Assembly: GCF_028554725.1 (NCBI RefSeq)
Contig: NC_071668.1
Location: forward strand, 15,049,501 to 15,113,500
DNA length: 64,000 bases
Reading direction: 5' to 3'
DNA from: Zeugodacus cucurbitae
Lineage: Eukaryota; Arthropoda; Insecta; Diptera; Tephritidae
Part shown: positions 48,319-59,685 of the stretch, in pieces
How the letters are laid out: every line of letters begins with the position of its first letter
How positions within the stretch are numbered: position 1 is the first letter of the stretch
Made by a program: the position numbers and the translations under genes
Notes under the pieces: model-generated
Seen by the model: the letters and a program-made list of their open reading frames with translations, nothing else
What the model was told of the DNA's origin: nothing
Database searches by the model: none

Positions 48319-49744
48319 AAGAGGCTATAAAGTCGGATCGAGAGGATCTTGTCAATTCCACATGAGATTCAACCATTCGTTAGTAAACCGCAGCGGTGTT
48401 CCGATCTGTTCTCATACTATTTAAGAAGTAAATCGATGTCGGTGATGGGGCTCTGAGGAGAATTGAGAACTGAGGTGTTCTGCTCGGTATCAGTTTCGTC
48501 AATAATTGTAAATTTTTATATAGGAAATCCAAAAAAATATATAACATTCTGAAAAATATGAACATTCCCAGATAGAATATTGAACAAAAAGTTTGTGTGG
48601 AATTTTGTGTTTCAAACGAAATTTCTTGTGCCAGAAAGTTGGAAATGTTGAAAAAAACATTTGGCGATTCAACCATGTCGAAAACTCAAGTTTACGATTG
48701 GAATCGGGGCATTTAAAATCGCAACGCAACCCAAAGGTTGACTTATTCCTAATGACGCCGTAAACAAACTGAATGACACATAGCAATAAATATTGGCAGA
48801 ATAGTGCCTGACAGATGTGTCAACCTGGGAAAAAAAATTTTTGAAATATTCTCAGCGGGAAAATTTAAAATAAGAATTTCCGGGTACTTATTTGACAAAA
48901 TATATATTTCTAATTCATTTCATTGAGCTTTCTACAAATCATCTCACCGTTAAATTTATAGAATAATTTTAATTACGCCTAAAATTTCCTATATACGAAC
49001 AATTTTATGACACACTGTATACAATCCTTCGTTTCCCGTTCATCTTCTCAATTTTCCAGTTCATTTTATTGTAATGACGATGACCGAACACATCATAATT
49101 GGCCAAAATGCACCAAGTGGAAAACAATTATTGTTGTCAAATGGCATAATTAAATGTTAGCATGCTTACAAACACATCTCAGAACAATTTACATGCAGCA
49201 GTCAGCATGCTTCAAAGACATTTAAAATTGATAATCTGTGTGATTTGATTGAAAGCCATAAGCCGACTGAAAGTTAAACCAAGACATTAGAGAAGATTTT
49301 GATTCACTTTCTTGAGAATGAGCGAAAGGAGTTGCATAATTTTCGTGAATTATATATTTTGTTGTCTAGACAAAGTCTAACAGCTGGTTAAGATTCGAAA
49401 AAATTAAAAAAAAAAATCGTTTAAGTTATTATCTCAAAAATACAATGATTTGAAAAATTGGTCTAGAGTAGTACCAGCTCGTAAAGCTGAATCGATTTAG
49501 AGAATGTGAGCAGATGTTATTGAGACAATGAAGATTTTAAACAATTATGTTTTGCTGGAATATAGATGTAATCCCCAGTCACACGAATGGTAGTTAGACA
49601 CTTAAGTCAACTAAAAGAACTGCTTCCTCCTTTCCAGATTAACATAAGATGCCCTAGTAGAAGTTTAAACGTACCGTAAGATCCCGTAAGAGAACATCTG
49701 ATCTTTCCGATTGGTTTGTTTATAAGAGTTTCGAGAGTTTTTCC
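48319..49744. other. Non-genic stretch
   Basis: No gene is supported. Two overlapping minus-strand frames (48380-48676, 48499-48786) are phenylalanine- and cysteine-rich with no known domain. Confidence 0.55.
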
Positions 49745-50045
49745 ATAAATACCAAGCGCAACCAGATTGCTCTTCACCTGGTATTTCCAACGAAGTGGAG
49801 ATCTTATTCTTCCTATGCTTCCACCAGCAGGTACTACATCGAACACTTTCAAAGCTGAAGTGGTCCATTCGGAGAACATAACCTATCCAACGTAGCCGCT
49901 GTCTTTTTATTCGGTGAACTATGTGAATATCGTCGTATAATGCGTACAACTTATCGTTCAATCGTCTGCTGTCATAAATCTTTCGCAAACCTTTCTCTCC
50001 TAGTGCCATCCCATCGGATGTCGATGGATGCTTCTGCACCATAAA
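49745..50045 (-). mobile_element. Non-LTR retrotransposon fragment, C-terminal end of reverse transcriptase ORF
   Basis: The minus strand starts at about 50040 with LLYGAEA, shifts frame, then runs GLRKIYDSRRLNDKLYALYD and IVHRIKRQRLRWIGYVLRMD (49975-49860). It shifts again to ALKVFDVVPAGGS and an SPLRWKYQVKSNLVALGI piece (49850-49750). The match to the family stops near 49745, before the 3' end. Same family as 1309-1710, 8309-8625 and 59338-59685, with intermediate decay. Confidence 0.85.
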
Positions 50046-51639
50046 GTAGGAGAAAGAAATAATAAGAGACTTGTAGAGTTTGGTTTTATGTTCGTCAAAA
50101 GAGGACTTTACTAACTACGAAAGCTTCTAAATCATGCAGAAGAATAATCTATCAATAGTTTTAAATTTTTTTCGAAGATTTAATTGAATTTTAGTAACAT
50201 TCCAATATAATCGGGTTTGAAAAGAAACTGAGGACTAGCCCCTGTATAATTAACTTTCGACTCCAATCTTATATATATGGAGAACCTCATTAATTAATAT
50301 AACTAATAAAACAAAGCATAAAAATATTATACTTAATTTATCATATATTCGCTGGGTCTTCCAACCCTCCCTCCACTTCTCTGTATTAAAATATTCATAT
50401 CGACTCGTTTTTGACACCTTAAAAAAGCCGCCGAGTAAATTAAGCCTCATAATCGAGCTTATCACGACATATACCAAAAAAGGTTTTAAATCTCTCTCTT
50501 CTGCAATACCGCTGATATTAAAATTACACTACAAAGCTTCAGCTTTTTCCACTCACTTGTTGAGCAAACGCATGTCAACACTTTTGACCCACGAACGGTA
50601 TTAAAAGCATTAACTAAACGACCAATGGAAGTAACAAAAAACAGCAACACACTGACCAGTTAAAGACTGGATGGACGATTGCGACAAGCGAGAGCCCGCA
50701 ATGACCAGCTCCGAGTGAGGCAAACATTAAGTCAACCGCGCTTCAAGCAAGTCAGTCTCCGACTACAATAGCCGGTACAACGTTGCCACCCGCCTCACAG
50801 ACGGTCCCTTCTTCTGATTGTCAATTCGTCTTCCATTGTTGTTGTATTTGGTTAATGCTGATCGGTCAGCAATTTCCAACCGACTTCCTTATGTACTATG
50901 GAGCCTTCATCGACTTTGGCGGTGACTTCTTGTTCTTCGCTGTTGTTGTTCTTATTGTTGCTGTTGCTGCTACTTTGCTTTGCTTTTCGCACTGTTTTTG
51001 TGTGATTTATAGGGCTTTTAAGATATTTTATTAAAATGCATATTCGTTGCTCGAATGTCACTTGCCAGCGAATGTTTATGATTTTCATATGGGCATATAA
51101 CAGAAGGTGTCAGTAGTCGGCCATTGTGTGCGATGCGTTGCCTTGCGAAAGGCAGAAGATTGAGCACAAGTTAAGTACAAATATACATACAAACAATATA
51201 TATGTATGTATATGTAGTTTGTAAGTGTATTTGTAGTGATTATTTGCCGAACTGGTTTTTGGTGTTTGTTTTTGGTGTTGTCATTTGTTGTATGTCATAA
51301 ATTGTCGCCGCAGCATAATTGCTCCTTGGCGATTTTGGAGCTCAAATACATACATACATTTATGTATGTACGATATATAGGGAGTTTAATGGGTATATAT
51401 GACGATGGTCCATGACCGATGGTTTTAAGGTTACGCCTTTTAAATTATAATTATCAAAGTTAGTAGGGTACTCCTGTCAAACTGTATTAGTTATTAGATT
51501 GTTAGACTGCATGGGAAATACTAATCTAACACAAAGGGAAGTTTCTTAATATTAACGTAGGTTCGAGAAAAACGTTTAGAAACAATAGGAAACAATACCC
51601 ATAAAACACTAAAATCTGTATCCTAGACATAAGTAAAGA
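50046..51639. other. Non-genic stretch
   Basis: No gene is supported. A plus-strand frame (50783-51034) and an antisense frame (50852-51088) overlap over a TTG/CAA-rich tract at about 50937-50965. Tetranucleotide (ATAC/GTAT)n DNA is near 51180-51215 and 51345-51370. Confidence 0.55.
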
Positions 51640-52205
51640 GAAAAATTCAACTTGCAAAATTAACCGCTTCTAACAAAACTAGGGAGCGCATTGACTTGCA
51701 GACTGCGCATTATCTCGTCAAACGCTGGTCAACTACCAGTACTTGTGCAGTGTCGAGGTCCTTTTGGCCCTCTGTGGAGCGTAAGCGGTCCTTTCAACTG
51801 CTTTCTCTGGGCAAGGTTCATCTCAGCGCCATCATGGGTGTACTTACTGGACATTATCCAATGGGTACCCATGCGGTGAGACTTGGGATCGTGGCAGATG
51901 CAAGTTGCCAATGCTGTATGGATGAAGGCGAGATGGAATCATCTAAGTATTTCCTTCTAAATTTTCCAACTTTTGCCAGACTGAGGTTGAAACACTTCGG
52001 AAGGCCCTTTTTCGGCGATCTTAGCGAATTGGCTAGAATACCGATTCTTCTTAAGAAATTTGTAACGGATTCCAAGCGTTTGCTGAATCTTAAAGGTCTC
52101 TGAGCCACAGGGAGTTTTATTGGTGCCACAATGGACAGCGCCAGGCTGTCTAAATGAGATCTTCTGTTTTTGCAGAGATCTGCCTACAAACCTAACCTAA
52201 CCAAA
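51640..52205 (+). mobile_element. Jockey/R1-type non-LTR retrotransposon, RNase H tail and 3' end
   Basis: The plus-strand frame 51696-52103 (135 codons) is open to its natural stop. In order it shows a KRSFQLLSLGKVHLSAIMGV stretch, LTGHYPMGTHAVRLG, the Cys pair CQCC with an acidic stretch, a FARLRLKHFG motif and an alpha-helical end. This is the RNase H to Cys/His tail of a Jockey/R1-type polymerase. The His and Cys expected in the HFLLxC part are changed (KYFLLNF), so the metal site is lost although the frame is intact. After the stop, about 100 bp of untranslated sequence leads to 'aaacctaacctaaccaaac' at about 52187-52205, the tail. Its 5' part is missing. Confidence 0.85.
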
Positions 52206-55019
52206 CTAAGAGCTTTGTATATATGTATGTAAGTGAGTGTAGTCGACTGACGATGGTTTAACTCAACACAAACCCACGGGAGAACTCAAAACAAAAAAAA
52301 ACTTTATTGATGAGGTATTCTCGTTAGACTACACTGTGTTTCGGAAATCATTGCTTAAACCCACGTTTATTATATTAAACTACCCTACCCAATTCTAATA
52401 TTGAATATATGATGAAGACTCTTCAACGTCATTTTAACATTGCCTGCTTAAATACAATGAAGATAATATCACAAGAGAGCCTAAACTTTATGATTCGTTT
52501 ATTTACAGAACCAAATTCGAATTCTACTGCATATTGAAATTAAAATCAAATCCACACTACATTTTTGGGAATTACCTATACTAAATGGTACAAAACTATG
52601 ATTTCATCGGCCTTAGATTTTATTGAATATGAGCTGAAGAGCACACTCTTCCCATTCTGTAGCGATTCTTGGCTTTAAAAGCTATCTGTTTAAACCAACT
52701 GTATATAAATGCTCGAAATAAATGGGACGTTTCGTAAGCGAAAACTAACCGAAAAATCTCTTGTCATCCGGTGAAAAGTAAGCTCAGTCCCATTTTTACT
52801 TTCACTTTATAGTTGATAGGCAATTCTCTAAAGATATTAATATTATCGTAAACACTGAAAACAAAATCAACCAATGCTACTTAGAACAATACTAGATATA
52901 TGATTTAACTACAATTTAGGAAACTGAGAAATGATTTCCATACTACCTCGGACGGATCAAGAAGAAATATAACTATCATCGACTTGTTTTTAAGGGGTTA
53001 GATGGGTTTGACAATTTAAAAAAAAAAATTGTTTTTTGACGAATTAAAGAGTAAAATATGTTTAAAATATTCTCCTAAAATTTCAATTCGATACGAGTAT
53101 GATTCTAAGAGATATACCCTTTGAGAGTTCCATCCAGTTTCCATTAGCCCCCGTAGAGAGTACTTATTTTCTACAACTCTTAGATAAATTTCCTAAAGTA
53201 TATTTTAATGACATTCTCTTCGAATTGTAGGCTTATATCCATTAACCATTATCCATTAATAAAAAAGGGCCACAATATATGCAGTTTTCAACGAACTTCT
53301 CCTCTGTCAACCCACACCGTCGAGTAATGTTAAATTTCCGGATCCTATACAAAAATACGGGTTATTGACGACTAATGATTTCTCTCTTAATGTTCATAAT
53401 TTTCTAAGACCAATCGAGCCAAACCTCTTTTTAAAGGAATTTTTTAACTTTATGTTTCCCTAATCTATCAAAATCTGTTGAAGATTTCAAAGTACGGACC
53501 ATCTACTTACTGATTTCTTGCTAACAGTATGCAATGCTAATGAAACATCTTATGCCTTATGAAACACATAGACACTTATCTGACAGCTACCATCGCCATA
53601 ATTGCTTATATATATGCATCTACGTATGTACTTATGTAAACCATATCGTAATACCCACCCACTCACTAGCACTTAATATGGCGTCGATTGACAGCTCCAC
53701 ATATCCGTAGCCTCAAAAGCAGACAAACAAAGACGCCAACACACTCCACATAATGCATAATACTTAGGGGAAAGAAGCAGCGGATTCAAATGGAGATTAT
53801 GTTAGATTGAAGTAAAAAAAAAAAATTGGCAAATAAACGTTACTGCCATAAACGCTTATGCCGCTACTTAAACGCCTGTCAATCGAAAGCGCAACACAAA
53901 CCTACATATGTATATTTAAGGCTTTGGAGAAAGCAAGATACATATATAAATAGATACAACGGTGTCATGTATGTAATATTACATACAAATATAACGGTAC
54001 CACATATAAAGCACATACATGAGCTTACTTATTCTCTAAACTCACTTTAGTCTACTGCAGCCAACTTCACTCTGCAACTTTCTCAACATAAATACCAGAC
54101 ATTTGAAAGCGAAAATAATGCAAGCAAAGCAAAAAGGATAAACAAATACAAAATTGATACACCCATCTGTACATATATATTTCAAGGAACAACAGCAACA
54201 TTTTTGTTGTAGTGAAATTTGTGCGCTCTCAAAATATGCGCCAACACACTTTTCCTATCACTTCCACTGCCACTTCCCTCCTCCATCTTGCTGACATTGT
54301 CCTTGCGCTCTGTCGTCGTCGTCGTCGCTCGACGCGCTGTTTGTTTGTCAGCCACCAGCCACCGCAGGATGTAGCATGTAAACAATATCAATTTAGATAA
54401 ACGTAAACTCGATTTTTCGTTCTATTTTATGCGCGTTTTTATGCGGCAATGAAGTTCTGTGCAAATAAATGGGTTTGCGTTTTGAATTTTAAATAGTTCA
54501 ACGCGACGACGGCGGCGGCAATACGGGCTGTTTGTATGCATAAGTATTCATAACATAACGTTGCATGGGATAATAGAGATTTGGAAAGTGTAACCTACAA
54601 GTAGACGCGCAAATATTAGTCGAGGTGGGTGAGAGTGCTTAACTGTGTTTATGTTGCATACTTTGTGGCGTAGAAGCAATCTCAGCTCAAATGCGTGAGA
54701 CTTTTCGAAGTTCATACTATGTATCTAGTAGTCTTTAGCGGCAGATGGAGCTTTCGGCTATAGTTCCAAACAAATTTCTAAATATTGCTTTTTGGTTGAT
54801 ACTTTTTCTCCAGTTTTGACTAGCCAAAGTAGGAATAAAAAGAAAAGCTATATATTAAAATACTATTTTTTTTTTTTAATAAAAGCCTTTGTTTTCTTAC
54901 TCTTAAAAAAAGCTCTTTGTTAATACTCTTTTAGACCAGAAAGGTGCCCATTTGTCCTATTTAAGTCCGAGATAATAATACGATAATAATTTTTTTTTTA
55001 ATTAAAAAAAAAAATAAAT
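52206..55019. other. Non-genic stretch
   Basis: No gene is supported. A (GTC)n tract at about 54312-54330 produces the two opposing frames 54182-54391 and 54212-54400. The 52990-53180 segment contains 'aaggggttagatgggtttga', which may be an old repeat but has no visible partner in the window. Confidence 0.55.
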
Positions 55020-55780
55020 TCTTCGAGCATTCAAAAAGCTTTTGAGCTTTGATCAATTTTACGGTAGTCATATCCGAACCCTATATTGAGTTTATTCCGA
55101 CGTTGTAAATTTCAAATCAAAATACAACATTGCAAAAACTTGGAGCTTTCAAAAAGCTTTCGTGAAGCTTTTGAGCTTTTTGTATATTTCTTGTATATAT
55201 CTTATTGTATATTTCTTCTCGAACTGAAAGTAGCGCTAACACCAAAAAGTAGTCCAATTTATCTTTAAAAGTTATCAGCATTTTTAAACTGATGCATTCT
55301 TAGGCGAGAGAAGTCTTAAAACGATTAAATTTCATTATAATCCAAAAACTTATTATGTCGAATTAATTTAAGAACACTTTAAAATTTTCTCTTTTCATCA
55401 AAAAGCTCGTATCTATTTGTAGTTTCATACCATTACCTAATACGGGCACCGACCTGTATAATTTGACATTTGAACAATTACTACTGAGTTTTCCTTGTGG
55501 TTTTGATTTCTTTTGATATCAAATTTCAAAGTGGTGCACATACTCATCTATAGTTGCACACGGAAAAGTTTTACGAAGCAGACGCAATAGTAAGAGCTGA
55601 TGTGCGTGACATGCAAACGACGGTCGTGGGTTCGTTCAACTTCTCGAAATCTAAATAACAAAATAATTCTCTTTAATTAGAATTTAATAATTTAATTTAA
55701 AATTTGGAAAAAAAAATCATAAAAACTTATTTGAGCTTTCGATGAGCTTTTGAGCTTTCACCAACTTTTTGAGTTTGGTT
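55020..55780. repeat. Recurring AAAAGCTTTTGAGCTTT units in A+T-rich DNA
   Basis: The motif 'aagcttttgagcttt' occurs at about 55037, 55172 and 55746. The second and third are preceded by 'gagctttc' and followed within 30 bases by 'ttgtatatttctt'. The blocks are irregularly spaced and not clearly tandem. No frame or inverted ends. Confidence 0.5.
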
Positions 55781-56987
55781 GTATATTTCTTCTCAGCTTT
55801 TATAGACTCGGACCTATTTATTTTAGATATGTTTTCACAATTATATGAGCTTCGTAACAGTATTTCTGCAAAATAATTGAACAATATTATACTATTGAAC
55901 ATTATTATACATTAGTATAAAAATCAAAAGAGAAATTCGGTCCTAACCTCTCAGCTAGTTCGCTTCCCTTCACTTTAGTTATTACTTTAGTACTTGTAAG
56001 CATACTTATAGCAGTAAGTGTGCTTCAGCACTCACAAACTAGACAAAAAAATAAAGAATTTTCCAGGTGAAAGCTTAGTAAAGCAATTTACCACAAATTT
56101 ATACTCATATGGGACAAAAGCTTTGTACACACTAGTAAAGTTGTGTTGGAAATTCCTTAATAAATTAAATTTACTTTAAGTGTTAGTCACGCGGCAATAG
56201 ACAGAAGAGCGGGCAACTGACAGCATTTTAGATTTACTGTTAGCACGTTTGTGTCAAAATAAATTAAAGAAAATATTGCTTTAATCAGATATATTTAAGC
56301 TCCATTCATTCGTCTCTGTAAAACTTTTCCGCCATTTTAATATTCATAAAGTTCTATTCTCGGGGTTGTTCCACCGTCGTTGGCTCCACCCACGCAATGC
56401 TTTGTGACAAATTATGAAATATGAATATTTTTTATGACAACCCTCATGTAATATTACAACAAATCACCTATATTATGGTATATGTGACTGAGTTGTATGT
56501 ATGTAACTCGTATGTATATATCTCAGCTGAGTTGGGTGGTTGGCTTTCGTAGGTAACAAGCTTCGACTGCGCATGTTTCATAATTTTTGTGGTTAATATT
56601 CGCTAAGGGGGGTTGCTTGGGTTTATGGGTATATATACTATACATATTAATTAAATAAAAGAAGTCTTTGCTTTGCTTACAGAGTGTAATACTGGGTTAG
56701 AGATATAAAGCAAAACTCCCTATAATAGTCTAATTATTTCAATAATAAAATCCAAATTATTTTCCTTGGATTTGTAAGTTCTTGTTCAATAAGCTCTGTC
56801 ATTATGGTATGGTTTTTGAAAAGAGCTTTTTCATGTCTGTGACTCATGGGTATTGTCTTATTCTAAAGACCGTTCTTTTTATACTATATTCCCTGAAGCT
56901 CACATAATCAAAAAGAGAGGCTTGGAGTCACAGTCTTCTAATACGTTTGAAGCCCAGACAGTGCTGAATAGATTCATTCGATCGAAT
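55781..56987. other. Non-genic stretch
   Basis: A+T-rich, no supported gene. A minus-strand frame at 55717-55902 is short and unrecognised. Confidence 0.55.
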
Positions 56988-57600
56988 ATGCTAAAGAGAG
57001 TATTATAGTTTTGTTCACATAACGGTTGTTTGTAACACCCAAAACTAAACGAGTTAGATATAGGGTTATATATACCAAAGTGATCAGGGTGAAGAGTGGA
57101 GTTCAAATCCGAATGTCTATCTGTCCGTCCGTCCGTCTTGATCAATTAAGATATCTTGATGAAACTTTACACACACCGCAAAATCGGTCCACTGCCACGC
57201 CCACAAAATGGCGAAAACCGAAAACACATAAAGTGCCCTAACTAAGCAATAAATAAAGCTATGGAAATAAAATTTGGTATGAAGGATCGAACTATGAAGG
57301 GGCATATTTGGATCTAATTTTTTTGGGGAGGTGGGCGTGGCCCCGCCCCAAAATAGGTTTTTGTAAATATCTCGGAAACCAATAGAGCTATATAAACAAA
57401 CTTTCTGCAGTCGTTTTTTTAGCCACTTCTTAATATAATCCAAAAATGAAAGAAATCGGATAATAACCACGCCCACCTCCCATACAAAGGTTAGGTTGAA
57501 AATTACTAAAAGTGGGTTAACTCACTAACGAAAAACGTCAGAAACACTAAATTTCACATAAGAAATGGCAGATGAAAGCTGCACTCAGATTTTTTACAAA
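56988..57600 (+). repeat. Dispersed DINE/Helitron-like repeat, head and body
   Basis: Begins 'gctaaagagagtattatag' and contains a (GTCC)n tract at 57119-57137. It continues through 'ccactgccacgcccacaaaa', 'ggcgaaaaccgaaaacaca', 'gggcgtggccccgcccc' and 'gtcagaaacactaaattt'. The same blocks occur at 63870-63990 and 61060-61090. A minus-strand frame at 57117-57476 (119 codons) lies entirely in it and is not a gene. It lacks the conserved first 30 bases (tttttatactctcgcaac) that begin the copies at 57679 and 63787. Confidence 0.8.
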
Positions 57601-57678
57601 AAATATAATATTATATACAAATCTGAAACTGGGTTTCCTTCAATTTTGTTAATATTAGTTTCATTTTAGTTTAATATG

Positions 57679-58224
57679 TTTTTATACTCTCGCAACAAAG
57701 TTGCTAGAGAGTATTATGAGCGGGGCGTCGCCCACTTATGGGTCAAAAACCATATCTCAGGAACTACTCGACCGATTTCAATGAAACTTGGTTTGTAATA
57801 GTTTCCTTACATCCTAATTATATGTTGTGAAAATAGGTCAAATCGCTTAACAACCACGCCTACTTCTTATATACCAGAACATTGAAGACGATCTGAATCG
57901 TTTACATTACAATTTATAAAGTAAGCACTAGTAAAGATATCAGTGCAGAACTTTGCACAAATACTATGTTTATAGTGTGGCAGCCCCATTCTAAAAATCG
58001 CCGAAATCGGGCCATAGGTTTTTAAGGCCCCATATATCGAACACGAGGACCTCGGTGCTTCTAACCTAATATTATGGTTTCCAACTTTCAATGGACTTTA
58101 GACAATATATATGACGAATATGTGGGTCAAATTGTGTATTATATAATATAAATAAAGTTAAATAAATAAATTGCGAGAGTATAAAATGTTCGGTTACACC
58201 CGAACTTAGCCTCCCTTACTTGTT
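57679..58224 (+). repeat. Dispersed DINE/Helitron-like repeat, both ends present
   Basis: Starts 'tttttatactctcgcaacaa' with an immediate inverted partner 'gttgctagagagtat', which could fold as a hairpin. It ends 'ttgcgagagtataaaatg', then a GTTCGG-CCGAAC hairpin, then 'cttagcctcccttacttg'. The start and the 'ttgcgagagtata' near the end are inverted relative to each other, so the element has subterminal inverted repeats. At about 545 bp it is the shortest copy with both ends. It encodes nothing. Confidence 0.82.
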
Positions 58225-59130
58225 TTAATATCTATGGTTGTTTAAATTGGATCCATATCGCTTCAGCATATAAGATTTTAGTAGATTGCCAAATCTCACC
58301 ATTATTCATTTTGAACTTTCCTTCCATTGTCTTTCACTGTATTCCACAAAATTTTCTGTGGAATTTAGATCCGGGAATTGCGGTGGCCACTCCACAATAG
58401 TTAAATTGTTGAACCCAAACCGTTCTTTTGTACACTTAGTCGTGAGTTTTGGGTCGCTATTTTAATGAATTATCTAAGTGTCATATTATCTTCAGAATAC
58501 TGTCTCATACATTTTTGACGTATCAGAAGATAATCGGTTGCCTTTATAGTGCCTTGTAAGCTATGGCATGGCCCTAGACCGTTGTATGAAAATTATCCCC
58601 AAACCATAATTTTTCCGCCACCACATTTAGTGGTGTTTATCATGTACTTAGAGTTTTATACTAAATTTTTCGGCTTTCTTATGCGATGAATATCTCGTTC
58701 AGAACTAAAAAACCTTACTTTTCACATTAGTGTTTGTTACACGTAATTTTTTGGCAACATAGGCATATTTCTTGTGCTTAGGGGCTTGAGATAATTTGTA
58801 AGCACCCTGCGAATAGATGATGGGTCAACATCACTATTAAGATAATATTTAATTTGTTTTGAAGAAATAAATTAATTATTCTTATCACTTCAAAATATAT
58901 TTTTTTGACAGACAATGATATTTTGGGCTTTCTATCGCGTATTTCATTCTTGGGAACCTCTGTAATGGCTTATACAACTATTGTTTTACAATCTTAAATT
59001 AAATTTGCTACTTTTCTGTACAAATTTAAATTTTTGACAATTTTGTTTTTTTAATGTTCTCGAGTTTTCGGATATCACGGCTGACCCTTTCCCATATTTA
59101 TTCAATAAAGAAAATAATTATGTTCTGATT
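58225..59130 (-). mobile_element. Tc1-type transposase relic
   Basis: The minus strand carries, from right to left, an N-terminal helix-turn-helix remnant with DPSSIRRVL and a NYLKPLSTRN-like stretch (58835-58775), a GGGKIMVWG-like core near 58625-58600, a GLGPCHSLQGTIKATDYL-like stretch near 58580-58540, and WPPQFPDLN followed by STENF near 58397-58350. The last motif is the Tc1 WPxQSPDLNPIEN block, and its glutamate, the third catalytic acid of DDE, remains. Many stops and shifts separate these pieces. It abuts the repeat ending at 58224. Its inverted repeats are not recognised. Confidence 0.82.
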
Positions 59131-59337
59131 GATTGATATTGAAACTTCAAGTATTATTCTTACATTATCTTGGAAAATAAACACGTTTTACTAAAAATAC
59201 TTTCGTTATTATATTGAAACGACAGACTGTCCTTATTAAAACGCACACCCGTATTTTGACCTTGTTGAACAAAAAATGGCAGGTTACGTAATGTGTGCAA
59301 AAACTTAACAATTTTCTTATAGAATTTGTTTTTATAA
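59131..59337. other. Short non-genic gap
   Basis: A+T-rich sequence between the Tc1 relic and the (ATGT)n tail of the next non-LTR fragment. Nothing is recognised in it. Confidence 0.5.
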
Positions 59338-59685
59338 ATGTATGTATGTGATTGGCGTTGCAACCGTTTAGCCGGTTATAGCCGAATCGACGATAGTGCG
59401 CCACCTGTCTCTCTCCTTCGCAGTTCGGCGCCAGTTGGAGATCCCAAGTGTAACCAGGTCGCTCTCCACCTGGTCCCTCCAACGGAGTGGAGGCCTTCCC
59501 CTTCCTCGGCTTCCTCCAGCGGGTACTGCATCGAACACTTTCAGGGCTGGAGTGTTTTCGTCCATTCGGACAACATGACCTAGCCAGCGTAGCCGCTGTC
59601 TTTTTATTCGCTGAACTATGTCAATGTCGTCGTATAACTCGTACAGCTCATCGTTCCATCGTCTGCGGTGCCATGCTTTAGTACA
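59338..59685 (-). mobile_element. Non-LTR retrotransposon fragment, best-kept C-terminus and 3' end
   Basis: On the minus strand the match to the family begins near 59680 with a degraded RRRWNDELYELYD stretch, continues through IVQRIKRQRLRWLGHVVRMD, then a 65-codon uninterrupted frame at 59565-59368. That frame has ENTPALKVFDAVPAGGS, RGRGRPPLRWRDQVESDLV and NWRRTAKERDRWRTIVDSA before a stop at 59368. After the stop is a ~20-base untranslated end finishing 'ggttgcaacgccaatcac' and an (ATAC)n tail (59338-59347). It is the least decayed of the six copies and gives the reference for the family's 3' end. The reverse transcriptase core is absent (5' truncation). Confidence 0.9.

Noticed and set aside
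54182..54400. Arginine- or serine-rich small protein over (GTC)n
   Set aside because: Both strands stay open over the trinucleotide repeat and nothing else supports coding.
57117..57476. 119-codon minus-strand frame
   Set aside because: It lies wholly inside the noncoding dispersed repeat, antisense to it.
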